Source of the DNA: Hydractinia symbiolongicarpus
Lineage: Eukaryota; Cnidaria; Hydrozoa; Anthoathecata; Hydractiniidae
Assembly: GCF_029227915.1 (NCBI RefSeq)
Contig: NC_079883.1
Coordinates: 5,334,001 to 5,394,000 of the forward strand
Length of the DNA stretch: 60,000 nucleotides
Direction of reading: 5' to 3'
Part shown: in pieces, positions 1 to 11,619 of the stretch
Numbering within the stretch: position 1 is the stretch's first letter
How the letters are laid out: each line of letters begins with the position of its first letter
Made by a program: the position numbers and the translations under genes
The notes under the pieces: generated by a model
What the model was told of the DNA's origin: nothing
Database searches by the model: none
Seen by the model: the letters and a program-made list of their open reading frames with translations, nothing else

Positions 1-750
1 TACTGGATAACATTTTGTGGATCATTAAAAACCTTTTGCCATGAACTAATTGAACGGAGCAAAATGTCAAGGGTGTTATTATCCAGGTACACACACACAT
101 ACTTCATTCACCTGCTTGCTGGTTTACACGATGTTCAAAGAAAATAAATTACTATATTTTTTGACGTCTATTTATTTTAAATTAGTACTCTCTTTAAAAT
201 GGCTGGCAAGTACACATTGAATCAATCTTAGCGGCCATTAATATTCAATAATTGCCAGCTAAGCATTTCATTGTTACTTTTATCTCTCGTTTGAGTTTTT
301 TTTATTATCTAAAAAACCGTTAACGTGTCGGTTTTTCTTTACTATGCTCATGAGACTTGTTACATTAAGTATTTCAAAGTTAGACAATATAATGTATTGA
401 TCACGGGAGTGAATTTAACAAAAAATTTGATAAAAAATTTAAAACCGAATTAGTTAGTAACAATAATGGTAATAACAAGATTTTTGTCGCTCGATAAAGA
501 TTTTTGATGGTTCTTGAAAAAACCCTCGGTCATAATTATGACGTTGGACTTCTCCATAAGTCATCAAAAATTCATATTGCATATTGCTTTCCAACATATA
601 GTCATCGTTATATTAACCCTGTGTATTTCTTGTTAAAAGTTACACATTTATTCCAGTAACCTTTGAATTAGAGGGATTTGATTCTTTATTATTCATATTC
701 TCAGCTACAGAAGGATCCACACGAATTCGAAAGGAGTATACATTTAATTT
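1..750. other. AT-rich non-coding sequence
   Basis: No reading frame, RNA gene or transposon end that I can recognise. The sequence is AT-rich with homopolymer runs. Confidence 0.5.
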
Positions 751-751
751 T

Positions 752-2047
752 TTTTTAAACCTCCTTGAATAAACAAAAACAATGTGTTAATGTTCTGTAA
801 TCCAACTTTTTTTATCTAGGTTTTTTGTGTCTATGGTTAAACAAGATTTAGTGAAAATTTGATTCATCATTCATCTGAATTGTCTTTAATCAATTTCCAA
901 TGCATGCTGCAACTATTAGAAACAGAAAGCATCTCCATGGTAAATGTAATTTACATAACTAGTCGTTAGCCCGTGAATCCACGGGTTCGCCCGTCCTTTT
1001 TATACCGCATTGCGTGCGTCTCGCTACCTGCGCAGCTAAGCTACCATTTTGCGTGACAGACAGACGGACGGACAGACGTATACGGGTATTATAATATAGA
1101 CTAGTCGTTAGCCCGTGGAAAATCCACGGGTTCGCCCGTCCTTTTTATACCGCATTGCGTGCTTCTCGTATTGCGCAGCCAAGCTACCATTTTGCGTGAC
1201 AGACAGACGGACGGACGGACAGACGTATACGGGCATTATAATATAGAACTAGTCGTTGCCTGTGGAAAAATCCACGGGTTCGCCCGTCCTTTATATTTAC
1301 CCGTCGCAACAAAGTGGATAAAAGTATATCGCATTTGATATTCGTGTTTCCGTAACATCATTTTCTAACTCAGCGGGGGGTCCGCGCAGAGACAGACAGA
1401 CAGACGGAATACGGCTATTATAATAGAGATAAGCTACTGAAAAGAAAAAAACAGGTTTTATTTTTATTTTGTAATAACTGAGCTCTGCATATAAAATTAA
1501 GTTCATATATTTTATAAAGAATGAAGTTCACGTCATAATTGACTTTTTTTACCGTCTCCTTACAAATTTTCAGATTAAGGAGTAGATAAGAATACTTCTC
1601 TTCCATAATTTATCTCAGATATGGAAAACAAATCAGTGTTATCCAGACTCATCCATGTATGTTTAATTGGGCATGATCAGTCCAATCGGAATCATCACGG
1701 GGGAATGTCAATTATATGCACGTATTTGGTTTTTATAAGCAAGCATATTATAAGAGTTCTACTAAATTTAGCAAAAACTAAAAAAAAAATTTACACAGAA
1801 TTGGATACAAGTAACAAACTTAGTATTTTGATATTCTGCTTTTAAAAAGGGATTATAGCACATACTGATTTTAACATTATGCATCTTCTTTGTGTTCCTT
1901 AAGATAAGCGTTCAGACTAACATATGGAGCTATCCCTTTACTCGACTTTCCCAATTACCTATTTAGTCTGGATGGTTGGGTAAAAGTTTTGGCATTAGAT
2001 TCAACAATTGTGTATGCGCACAGAATTGTCGAATCTTTGCTTTTATT
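752..2047. repeat. Left copy of a duplicated segment, split by Helitron-like insertions
   Basis: Two blocks, about 752-957 and 1619-2047, match the continuous stretch 17448-18090 almost base for base. Shared landmarks include the start CTTGAATAAACAAAAACAA and the string ATGGAAAACAAATCAGTG. In this copy about 660 bases separate the blocks, mostly the tandem Helitron-like elements at 959-1429. The 1430-1618 part is absent from the other copy and unexplained. A satellite-bearing element begins directly at the right edge. Short reading frames here have no recognisable protein. Confidence 0.8.
959..1429 (-). mobile_element. Three tandem miniature Helitron-like elements
   Basis: Three head-to-tail units at about 959-1100, 1101-1247 and 1249-1429. 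Read on the minus strand, each begins with TC followed by TATA-rich sequence and GTCTGTCNGTC. Each ends with a hairpin (CCCGTGG, short A/T loop, CCACGGG), then about six bases and CTAG followed by T. TC at the 5' end, a subterminal hairpin, a CTRR end and insertion between A and T are the established hallmarks of Helitrons. No Rep or helicase is encoded, so the units are non-autonomous. Copies also lie at 37689-37960 and 38722-38892. Confidence 0.75.
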
Positions 2048-2872
2048 GAATTTCCGCGCCCGAAGGCGTAGGAAATTCTTTAAAACCGTCGTTTTTTCTT
2101 TTGGAGCATTTTTTGAGAAAAAATCGACCCTGGGATTTCACGTTCCTCTGATTTTTTGATACCTAAATGTCATTTTAGGCCAAAATTGGTTCAAAAATTA
2201 AAACTACTTTATTTTCCACAATATTTGGCACAGTTAACAAAAAAGTATACTGAACATGATGGTGACATCAAAATTTCTATTTTTGGCCACTTTAAATGTC
2301 ATTTTAGGCCAAACTTGGTCCAAAAATTAAAACTACTTTATTTTCCACAAAATTTGGCACAGTTAACAAAAAAAGTATGCTGAACATGATGGTGACATCA
2401 AAATTTCGATTTTTGGCCACCTTCAATGTCATTTTAGGCCAAAATTGGTCCAAAAATTAAAACTACTTTATTGTCCACAATATTTGGCACAGTTAACAAA
2501 AAAAGTATGCTGAACATGATGGTGACATCAAAATTTCTATTTTTGGCCACTTTAAATGTCATTTTAGGCCAAAATTGGTCCAAAAATTAAAACTACTTTA
2601 TTTTCCACAAAATTTGGCACAGTTAAGAAAAAAAGTATGCTGAACATGATGGTGACATCAAAATTTCTATTTTTGGCTACTTTAAATGTCATTTTAGGCC
2701 AAAATTGGTCCAAAAATTAAAACTACTTTATTTTCGACAAAATTTCGCACAGAACACAAAAAAAAATATGCTGATCATTATGGTGACATCAAAATTTTGA
2801 TTTAGCGAGACACACAAAATGCGCTTAAGAACGAACGGGCGAACCCGTCGATTTATCCCAGGCGACCGAGTA
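2048..2872 (+). repeat. Element with 130-bp satellite units, copy 1 (truncated)
   Basis: It starts with GAATTTCCGCGCCCGAAGG and then carries about five tandem units of about 130 bp; the AAATGTCATTTTAGGCC motif recurs at 2165, 2294, 2424, 2554 and 2684. The array stops near 2810. It is followed at 2834-2872 by a degraded version of the Helitron 3' end (hairpin region, then TAGT). Related copies are 16398-17440 (same strand) and 35331-36387 (inverted). Apparent proteins here are translations of the satellite and not genes. Confidence 0.85.
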
Positions 2873-4640
2873 GTGTACAACAATTTTCTGCATCTGGTTG
2901 TAGAGCTAAATTATATGAAGCATATTAAAACTAGATTCCTACAAGTCATGGAATGCAACATATTGTTGGTCGTACTTAATCAACGTGTTAGTTAAGAAAT
3001 ATAAAGTCAGGTGTACGTTAGTTTGTTTTAATTTGGTTCATATTTACAATTTTGCAACAAAATCTTTGCTGGCATCATTTAAAATGCTCAAAATATAAAA
3101 CTCGGAAATTATAGCTAATACAAAATTATTATTCATGGTTTTCCTTTTTAGTTATAGCAGTTTTTCTTATGTTTATCCTTTGCTGCTTATTAATCCATCT
3201 ATATTTAATCAATCATTCTGCTATCAAACCAATATTTGGCTAGTTAAACAATCATCACCTATATTGATGCCCCTACATCTATATCACCTGCCCAACGCAA
3301 CGCTAAAGGACTCAGAAATTAAAGTTTCACTTTCTAGTCGGCTTCAATGTCTGTTGCTTCTGGAGAATCGTCAACGCCTAAAAAAAGACGTATCCTAAAG
3401 TGTTCTGGCTGCAGGGATCCCTGGATTTACACAAATTTTAGTATTTCCAGCCGCCATTGTCAAGATCGTCGTTCTAACAAACCAACAAGGTCACATCATC
3501 TGACCTATTAATGTCTTTGACACTTCCTTCAAATATAATGTCCTCAATCAAGAAATTCAACTGCCACCGTAAATGATTTTTTTTTCGCAAATCCCTTAGG
3601 TAAAGTGTGCAAACGGAAGAGCAACATCTTCTTAATCAAATTGCTGCTTGACTATCCGAATTAGTAAGGCTCCGATCAGTTTCAGTTTCAACAATGTATT
3701 AATGAAACCAATCATGTTCATGTAAATCTTCACCCTTCATCCTTCACCCTCGACGTACAACCGCCATCTTGTTTTGCCTCACTACCTGCTCCGCAACAGT
3801 TAACAAATTTATTGACCAATCCCACTGTTTTATTTTCACATCAGCAAACACGTCCCCTATTGGATGTTTTTTGCAAGCAAAAAGACGGTATCAGTTTGAA
3901 CTTATTTCTGCGCCCTGCACTTTCTTCAAACACTGAAAATGGTAAGCCTCTTCGTATTGTTCATTTTGTGTCTCGTCTTCGTCCTGGGGAGAAATAGAAA
4001 GTTATTTCTACCGAGTCTGGTTCGCAAATTACGCTAATGTTGGTCACTGATAATAACAAGCTGAAACTAGAATCTCTTTTCATTGAATGATATAATTTAA
4101 GAACTTTTTATGCCAGATTTTCAATCTCGTTAGATTTACGTAACTATTTGTCTTCTTCTATTAAGGTCTCAGAAATGGCTAGAAAGTATTCTTTGGAGTC
4201 CGTGCTGAAGTATGCTTCAGCACACCAATGCTATCCATAAATTTTTGGCAACAGCATTTGTTTGAAGTGTTCTGATACCACGTTGGGCCTCCCGTCCTGT
4301 CTTAACACTTCCAATGCCTTAAGTAAGGGAAATTCAAGTTCACCTGCCTTGGGATCATCCCCAGGGTCTCCTATACACACCTCTTTAGGTGTGGAAATTT
4401 TCGGTACTTTTAACCACCAAAAAGGTGACTTTGACTTTAAACCTGACTTTGCTGAGGTATGCATTATATATGACTGTTCCATGCCAGTTGAAAAGGGCGA
4501 CAATACGTACATTAAAAAATATGATATTAAAAAAATAATAATGCCTGTACTATAAATAAGCAGGGATATTTTATCGCAAAGTTTGGTCAAGGCAATGCAT
4601 GGCTTTTTTCTGAAAGCACTCAACATTCACATCTTGTCGA
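2873..4640. other. No supported gene; possible retroelement debris
   Basis: Several short frames occur (for example 3135-3398 and 3812-3997), but none has a recognisable domain, start context or splice site. Part of 3800-4640 may belong to the DIRS-like relic that follows. About 3000-3130 is weakly similar to about 52410-52540, which suggests an old dispersed repeat. Confidence 0.35.
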
Positions 4641-4679
4641 TACTCGAGATCAAGTGCTCCAGGAATATTTTATCGCCTC

Positions 4680-5990
4680 ACACAATGTGTTCGTCGCATG
4701 AGGCGAGGACGAATTTTTTCTCTAGTTTGTCTACCTAGGTTTCTCTTCCAGCTACTAAACTGGATGCATTGAGGAAAGTGGCGTCAATTTTTTTATCTAA
4801 AAATAAGTTGCAACGCCATGCTGGTCGCCTAAATTGGACTTGCAAAGTTGTTTATGGTGATAGAACATTCATGTGTGTGTCCTGAATCTAATAAACGTCT
4901 TGTTTTCCCCTGCCTTCAATTTTCGCATGTTTACATTCAAGACAACAATTATTATCATTTTTGAACTCGCGAATAAGCAGACATCACAAACTGCTGTAGT
5001 TTGTGATGTCTGCTTATTTTTATTCTTTTCTCATTGGCCAGTATGCCATCTGTGATAGCTAGTTTTTGTATTCTCATTTCTCCTGGTTCCCCCTCACATC
5101 GTTTCGGTGCAGTATTGGTGCAGGATGTTCCCCTTTCTCAGCATGCCATTAATGCTGGGAATACACAAGACCTGCGAGTGTTTTCGTGTTCACATGTCGT
5201 CGCCACTTGGGCTTGATTCCACAGATGCTTCATGCCTGTATATTGCCCATTTTATTAGTTTGTTACTACCACAATCAGTTTGTATGTTTGTATGTATCTA
5301 AATTTCACTGCCCTGTTACATCTAGAGATAGGGTATGGTAATCCTTTAACTAAGTATTGGATGCTGACAAGAAAAATATAAATCGTATTCTTACTATTTT
5401 CTGCCAAGCCACGTCTTTTTATTACCATTGCACTTCTTGTTGCGATTTATTTTCGTCTTTATCTTAATTTAATCGTAGTTTTCATGCATCATTTTGGTCT
5501 GTTTGTTTAGTTTCATTTTTTGGTCACATTTATTGGCAGCATCTTTTACATTATTTAACCTTTGCATGTTCCACCATATATTCTTGTTATACTTAGATGA
5601 AGTAAGAATATCCAACTGGGTCAGAGCGCAATTATTGTTCCATTGGCCTCGTCCTCGATGCTACTCAACACTATTTTGACATATCGGACTTTCATGTTCC
5701 TTATGAAAAAGATGTTGAAAGAGTTAGGGTGTTTTACCTCCCAATATGGTACCAACTTGTTTCGCCGTGGTGGTGCTACCTTTGCTTTAGAGCAGTTCCT
5801 AATGGATGTCATATCCTTATGAAGGATTAAAAATTTGATTGTATGTTTCTTTACCTTCAACATGCCCCTTGCTCGGTTATCTGCTCAACGACTGATGGCA
5901 TCACACCTTAGATGGTCTTTTGTTTTTAATTTTTCTACTATTACTTTGGATTTGGACTCTATGTTTTCACATATGTTAGGTTTTTTTGTC
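4680..5990 (+). pseudogene. Degenerate DIRS-like (tyrosine-recombinase) retrotransposon fragment
   Basis: Two protein stretches identify this relic. At about 4749-4875 the plus strand reads LPATKLDALRKVASIFLSKN and continues with a LQRHAGRLNWTCKVVYGDRTF stretch; this layout is typical of the segment between reverse transcriptase and RNase H in DIRS/Ngaro-type elements. At about 5720-5800 a frame contains GTNLFRRGGATFAL, which matches the H-x-x-R type box of tyrosine recombinases (usual form THSFRRGGATxA). The order RT/RNase H then recombinase on one strand is that of DIRS-like retrotransposons. Stops and frameshifts separate the blocks, and no RT active site was found. Crypton is an alternative for the recombinase block alone. 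Confidence 0.6.
4972..5018. repeat. Perfect 21-bp inverted repeat with 5-nt loop
   Basis: The left arm 4972-4992 starts AATAAGCAGACATCACAAAC. It is the exact reverse complement of 4998-5018, with GCTGT between. It lies inside the DIRS-like relic, where coding sequence would be expected, so it may be a local inverted duplication rather than a functional site. Confidence 0.9.
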
Positions 5991-6156
5991 TTTTTAATAT
6001 GAGAGAAAACGACGAAAAATACCCTGGTATCGCTGAGTGATTTTTGGCTAGCCGTCCTGAATAAAGATGTTCTTTGCTGAACTTAGATAGTTAATTGTTA
6101 GATTTCAAATCCAGTTTATGGAAAACGTTTTTATTTTTGAGGTGTTTTAAATTCTA

Positions 6157-8774
6157 CTAGCTGTTTCCCGTGGAAGAATCCACTGTATTCCATTTAATTT
6201 ATGTAGCAGATATATGTCCATCAAAAAACAAACAATACAGCAGTGCGCATCTTCCATCTGCATTATTATATAAATGACCAAAAAAATTAAAGGTTTTCAA
6301 CAACTGCAGTATGTATGTGACGTTTAAAATCTAAATCTACTAAAATTACTTGCTCTGACCATCTGACAAATGCGAAAATTATTCGGAAAAAAGTTTTTAA
6401 AAGCATTTCAACATACATCTCACCCATAAAATTTAAATCACTCAAAACGCCACATATATACAAAAAAGCTGATCAATGTCAAACACAAATCTCTCTCATT
6501 GTATATGTTAAAATCAGTTAGTTTATTGCAAACCCTGCCAAAGGTTGACACAAAATGTGAAAAATAAACAATAAATTTTGCCTAAGTGGAAATTTTTATC
6601 TAAGGTGTTAAAAAGGGATTGCAAGGATAAATTATAATGCAATAAAACATTATTTGATATATTGCATACGGTCCTTCCTCACCAAACTTTAGACAAAATG
6701 CCAACAAAATAACGGTGTTTAAATCTAAAATTAATAAAGTCCTTTTAGCAATTTGCATGCTGTTTTACCATCAATAAAATAAACAAAATTTCAAATCTCA
6801 CATAGTATTCTGTCACAAATTTTCATAAAATATATATATAAGTCATAATGAGTCATGTTAAACAACAGCAATCAATCTTTATATAAGTTCATTTTATGTC
6901 AATTTTTGCACCAATTTTGCAACACAAAATACAAATTCTAAATAATACTAAAATCTCTTATTTTGGTACTTCGCATACCGGCGGTCTCCCACAAAAGTTT
7001 AATCAAAATGTAAAAAATGAGAGGTAAAGACAAAATCAAAGTTTGCAAAATTTAATTATTTCGGTACATATATCTACTGCATATGCCCTCTAAAACAATA
7101 TTTTAATCCAAAATGCCAATAAAAACAGTTTGCAACAAAAATCAGTTATTTCGATAATATTGCATACACTCTTTCCTCACAAAAGCTTCACAAACTGTAA
7201 AAAAAAGAATGGTTGTAGGGAGTGCTTCTGATTCAACAAAAAAAGTTTTTTGACATATTGCATCTAGCCCTTACCCATTAAATCTTACACAAAATTTCCG
7301 AAACTATATACGATTTAGAACACATCAAATTTAAATCGAGAAGGATCAGTCATTTCGATATATTGCACGGAGTCCTACACAGTAAGAATTTATACAAAAC
7401 ATAGAAAAAAAAAGCTTGCAAGGTGTAAAATTGAATTCTTCTTCTGTGTATATATATATGGTCCTTCCTCGCAAAATTAACATAAAATGTCAAAAAGGTT
7501 CAGATATAACATCTAACACAACAAAAATCAGTTCTATCAGTATATGTCATGCCATTGTCTTCCACCAAATGTTCCCCTTAAAGTTTCACAGACACAGCCT
7601 GTAAATTAAAAACAACTAAGATCAGGTATTTTGGTCTATTTCATACCATTCTGTTCCAAATAACTTATAAAATGTAAAAATTGAGTGGCAAAACAGAAAT
7701 TTGCAAAATTCCATTTTTTTATATGCATGTATATTATATGCCTTCAACAACAATAAGTTAATTCAAAATGTCAAAAAGAAGAAAAAAATAGCTTACAAAG
7801 AGTATAAAATTGAAATCAACAAAGTAGCTCTTTTGGTGTATTAAATATAAGCCATACGCACAAAAGTTTACACTAAATGTAAGAAAATGGTTGTGTTTAG
7901 TAATTCTAAATTAAGAAAAGTCAGTTCTTTTAGCATGCTGATTAAGGTTTTTGCCCACAAATTCTTACATGAAAATGTCAAAACCACAATTTGAAACAAA
8001 TTAAATTTACATTTTAAAAAAAAGTAATTTCTGAACTTTATTTTCAGAATATTTGGAGTAAAAGAACTTCGCAAACCAAAAAAAACCCAGGAAAATGTTT
8101 AAAATTTTCAGGGGGAATCTTTAGTTTAAAGCTAGCATTAGCTAGCTACAGCAGCTAATAGCTAGTCACTTAAATATAAACTGGAGACTTAGCTAGGTAT
8201 AAAGAACATGGCTACATATATATATATATATATTCCTAGCTAGCTAGTTGTTGGTGGTGGTTGGCTTTTTATTATGATGCTAGCTATAAAACATGTCTGG
8301 CAACAATAATATAATCAAAACTGAAAATAAAACATGAAAAAACCTTACAGAACCTTGCTATGATTAATTTATAAAACCATGCTCTTCTTCAAATTTTTTT
8401 TAAAGATTTATTTTGAATAAAAGAGTAGAGAATACTCAAAAAGAACAGCCATCTTTTTCGTAAACACAATTTCCATTTTATGCTAGGAACTTCATTTAAC
8501 AGTCCGTATGCTTTGTTAATATCTAATACCGTTTCATATGTAGCGATACCTATATATATATGCTAACATAGAGTTTTTTGGCATAAGGGTATATATATTT
8601 ATATCGTTATTAGCAGCGGGTTATATATTTACACCTTATGTGCGATTTCTATGAAGTACATCCCTAATCTTTTTAGTTTAATTTAAGCGTACATCCACGT
8701 CATAAGAAAGTGACCCGTGATTTCCGTGTCGTGGACTCACAGTTTTACTCACGCAAGGGAATTAATATATAAGA
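6157..8774 (-). mobile_element. Large Helitron-like element, older copy
   Basis: On the minus strand the 3' end is a GTGGATTCTTCCAC hairpin, then GGGAAACAG and CTAG followed by T (6160-6156). The 5' end is read as A|TCTTATATATTAATTCCC at 8774. The interior is dominated by a diverged tandem array with a spacing of roughly 80-110 bp, in which blocks such as CACAAAAnTTTACACAAAATGT, GTTTGCAA and ATATTGCATAC recur. It resembles the interiors of the two elements that follow but is more diverged. No protein of the Rep/helicase type is present, and open frames here are chance products of the array. The 5' boundary is less certain than the 3'. Confidence 0.55.
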
Positions 8775-8785
8775 TTATTTGTTTA

Positions 8786-11619
8786 CTAGTCGATAAGGCC
8801 CGTGGAGAAATCCACTTAGGCAGAAGGACAATGGGAAAATAGGTTCTTTTAGATGTTTTTCTGACGTCAGCAGTGTATATACAAAAAAATGTTCTTAAAA
8901 TCTTACACAAAATGTCAAATATCAAATCGCATTAAATCCTCCACACAAATCTTACACAAAATAAAAAAGAACAGCTTGCAAGGTGTAAAAAGTTACAACA
9001 ACGACACTCACAACATCGACACTCACAACACTAAACTCACAAAACCGACAGTAAGAAGACCGACAGTTACAACACCAACAGTCACAACACGGATAATAAC
9101 AATTTCAAAAATAACGCATTTCAAATATTTACATCTTATAAGTGATTATGTTGAAAACCCTAAGTATTTTATTCTGAAGTGTCAAAAAGGAGGCCTCCAA
9201 GAGTTAGCAAAAATAAGTTTTTTACACATTTTAAATATTGTTTTTCCCTTACGCTTATACAAAATTATGAAAAAGCCGTAGTTTGGAAAACATAAAATTT
9301 AAATCTAGAAAAGTCAGTCATTTTAGTTGCATTACCATCCTCTCCCACAAAAATTTACACAAAATGTAAAAATCAACCAGTTAAGAACACAAAAATTTTC
9401 TCTTTTAGTTCCGCACTGCCCTTTACAAACAATTTTAAACATAAATGTCAAAAAATTAATGAGCAAAGAATAAACTTGAATCAACAAAGATTATGTGTAG
9501 AGCTTGAAACACTAATCAAAATAATGTTAGAATCAAGTACAACACTAACAATAATAATAAAGTCAGAAATAACACATCTCAAATATTTACTTCGTTGAAA
9601 ACCTTTAATATTTCAAACAGAAGTGTCAAAAAACATCAAATTTATATCTGGAAAACATTTATTCAATTACATACTATCCTGTTTCCCAAAAATATACACA
9701 AATTGTAAAAATTAACAGGTTAAGAACACAAAAAAATTTTCCTTTGTATGATGATCTGTAGTTACCTTTACCAACCATTTTAAACGTGAATGTCAGAAAT
9801 AAATAAGGAGTAAATTTGAATCAACAAAGATATTACTTTTGGAAAACAGAGTGTATACGGTCCGTCCTCACACAAGTTAACACAAAATGTAAAACAGATC
9901 GGTTTTTGAGGAGCACATCCAAATCAACAAAAATCAGTTCATTTAGCATGTTCTATATTGCTATTGCCCATAAATCTTCCACAAAAGGTTATGAAACACA
10001 TCAAATTATAGAAAAATCAGGCATTTCATAAAATATAAAAAACAAAAAAGTTTTTTCATCATCACCAAAAACAGTTATATATTACCACAATTATAAAATT
10101 CTTAACAAAAACGTGAAACCATGGAATTTTCTTCCAGCAAAAATGACATCACATACAGTTTAGTTCTCCCCAACAAAAGTTTATAATACGAACTATGAAA
10201 AAGCCATTAGCTTACACAACAGCCTTTAGTGGAGGCCAAGTCTACAAAATTTGTGCTTTCAGTATATTGCATGTGGTCTTTTTCCCACAAAAGTTTACAG
10301 AAAATTTTAAAAAACAGCAGTTTGCAACACAAACAAAAACACGAACAACCTTCCCGAACCGAACGACCATTCTCTCATAAATTAAAATAAAGTCAAAAAC
10401 CCATGTAAATTTCCAATCAAATGTCTAGCTACACCCCCCTGTAAAAATAACCTGGCATTTTACATGTAGGCTGACGAAAGTTAAACAGGATGTCAGAAAC
10501 AAAACAATAAAAAATAACTTAACACACACACTTTAAATTCTGGAAAAAAAAATATTCCACTTGTCATATTGCACGTGGTCCCTTTGTAAAGTTTACAGGA
10601 AATGCGAAAAGAAATATAAAATACATCTGCAAAAGTTTAAGTCTTTAAAGATTTTGTAGGTAGGTAGCTAGCTTGCTTGTTACAACATAATTCGTGCTCA
10701 TAAAAGAAAAGAAGTTTGGAAACTAAGGTAGCTAGCTATAGATAATTAAAAAAGAGGAATAACAATATAAGTCATAGGTTAGAGCTAGCCCATGGAGGAC
10801 AACATTAGCTAGCTAACAGTAGCTAAGACCCCCAGTTAAATATACTTAAACTGGGAACACTTAGCTAAAACTAAAGCTAGCTATTTATGCTTAGTAAAAC
10901 ACATATAAAGAGAAACAATAGTAATGTAAAAATAATAACATTACAGTGATCAGTAAGTTCAACAAACCGAAGTTTTCCGTTTGTTAGTCAGCTAACAGCT
11001 TTATGTAGCATTTTGAATTTTAGGACAAACACATTAGTTACGCACCAGGGGATACATTAATTATGCAACAAAAACATAAACAAATATGGTGGCTAGGTTT
11101 GTTTTTAAAAAAGCGCTAAAATCTGAAACTTCAAGAATTTGAGACTTTTCTTGGAAAATGCGAGTCTGCTTGCTCCAGTGACATAAAAACTAAACGTCTA
11201 AAAACATCAAAGTTCTTACTATTTGTGATTTCAAATCCACTACAACCTCTAGCTTCTACTTTCTTCTTCTAACTTTACTACTTTACTTCTAGCTCTAGCT
11301 ACCACTTCTCACTTCATTTCTTGGACTTTTCTTTCTCTGAATTACTTTTTGCAATTTTTCAAGACGAAGGGGCTGTTTTCTTGTTGTTGCTTTTCTGTCG
11401 AGGGTTACCATTTTTCGGGAGTTAGCCGTAAAAATTTTTTCAGCAAATCAAGTTGCTTCATTTAGATCACGTGATGTAAACAAAGTAAACCCGCTGGCAA
11501 AATGGATATAACTTTTTCGGAGACTTCAAAGGAAATTTCGGCTACATCAAAGGAAAATGAACACATCCACTTTGCCTGTCACAGACAGACGGACACACTC
11601 TCCGTATTATTATAAGAGA
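8786..11619 (-). mobile_element. Large Helitron-like element A (2.83 kb)
   Basis: On the minus strand it starts TCTCTTATAATAATACGGAG at 11619 and ends with a GTGGATTTCTCCAC hairpin, GGGCCTTATCGA and CTAG at 8789-8786; the next base on that strand is T. These are canonical Helitron ends with an A/T target. The 5' end abuts element B directly. The interior is very similar to B and carries degenerate repeat units containing ACAAAATGT. No transposition protein is encoded, so it is non-autonomous. Indels relative to B are scattered, for example a longer GTAGGTAGCTAGC tract near 10660. Confidence 0.75.

Noticed and set aside
1297-1606. Minus-strand ORFs over the miniature Helitron
   Set aside because: The same translation appears wherever this element is copied (for example 38604-38831); it is non-coding repeat sequence.
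2156-2383. ORFs over the 130-bp satellite (also 16506-16733)
   Set aside because: They only translate two satellite units; the frame is lost in the next units.
4231-4626. 131-codon minus-strand ORF with hydrophobic stretch
   Set aside because: It overlaps plus-strand retroelement debris, and no domain, splice sites or promoter support it.
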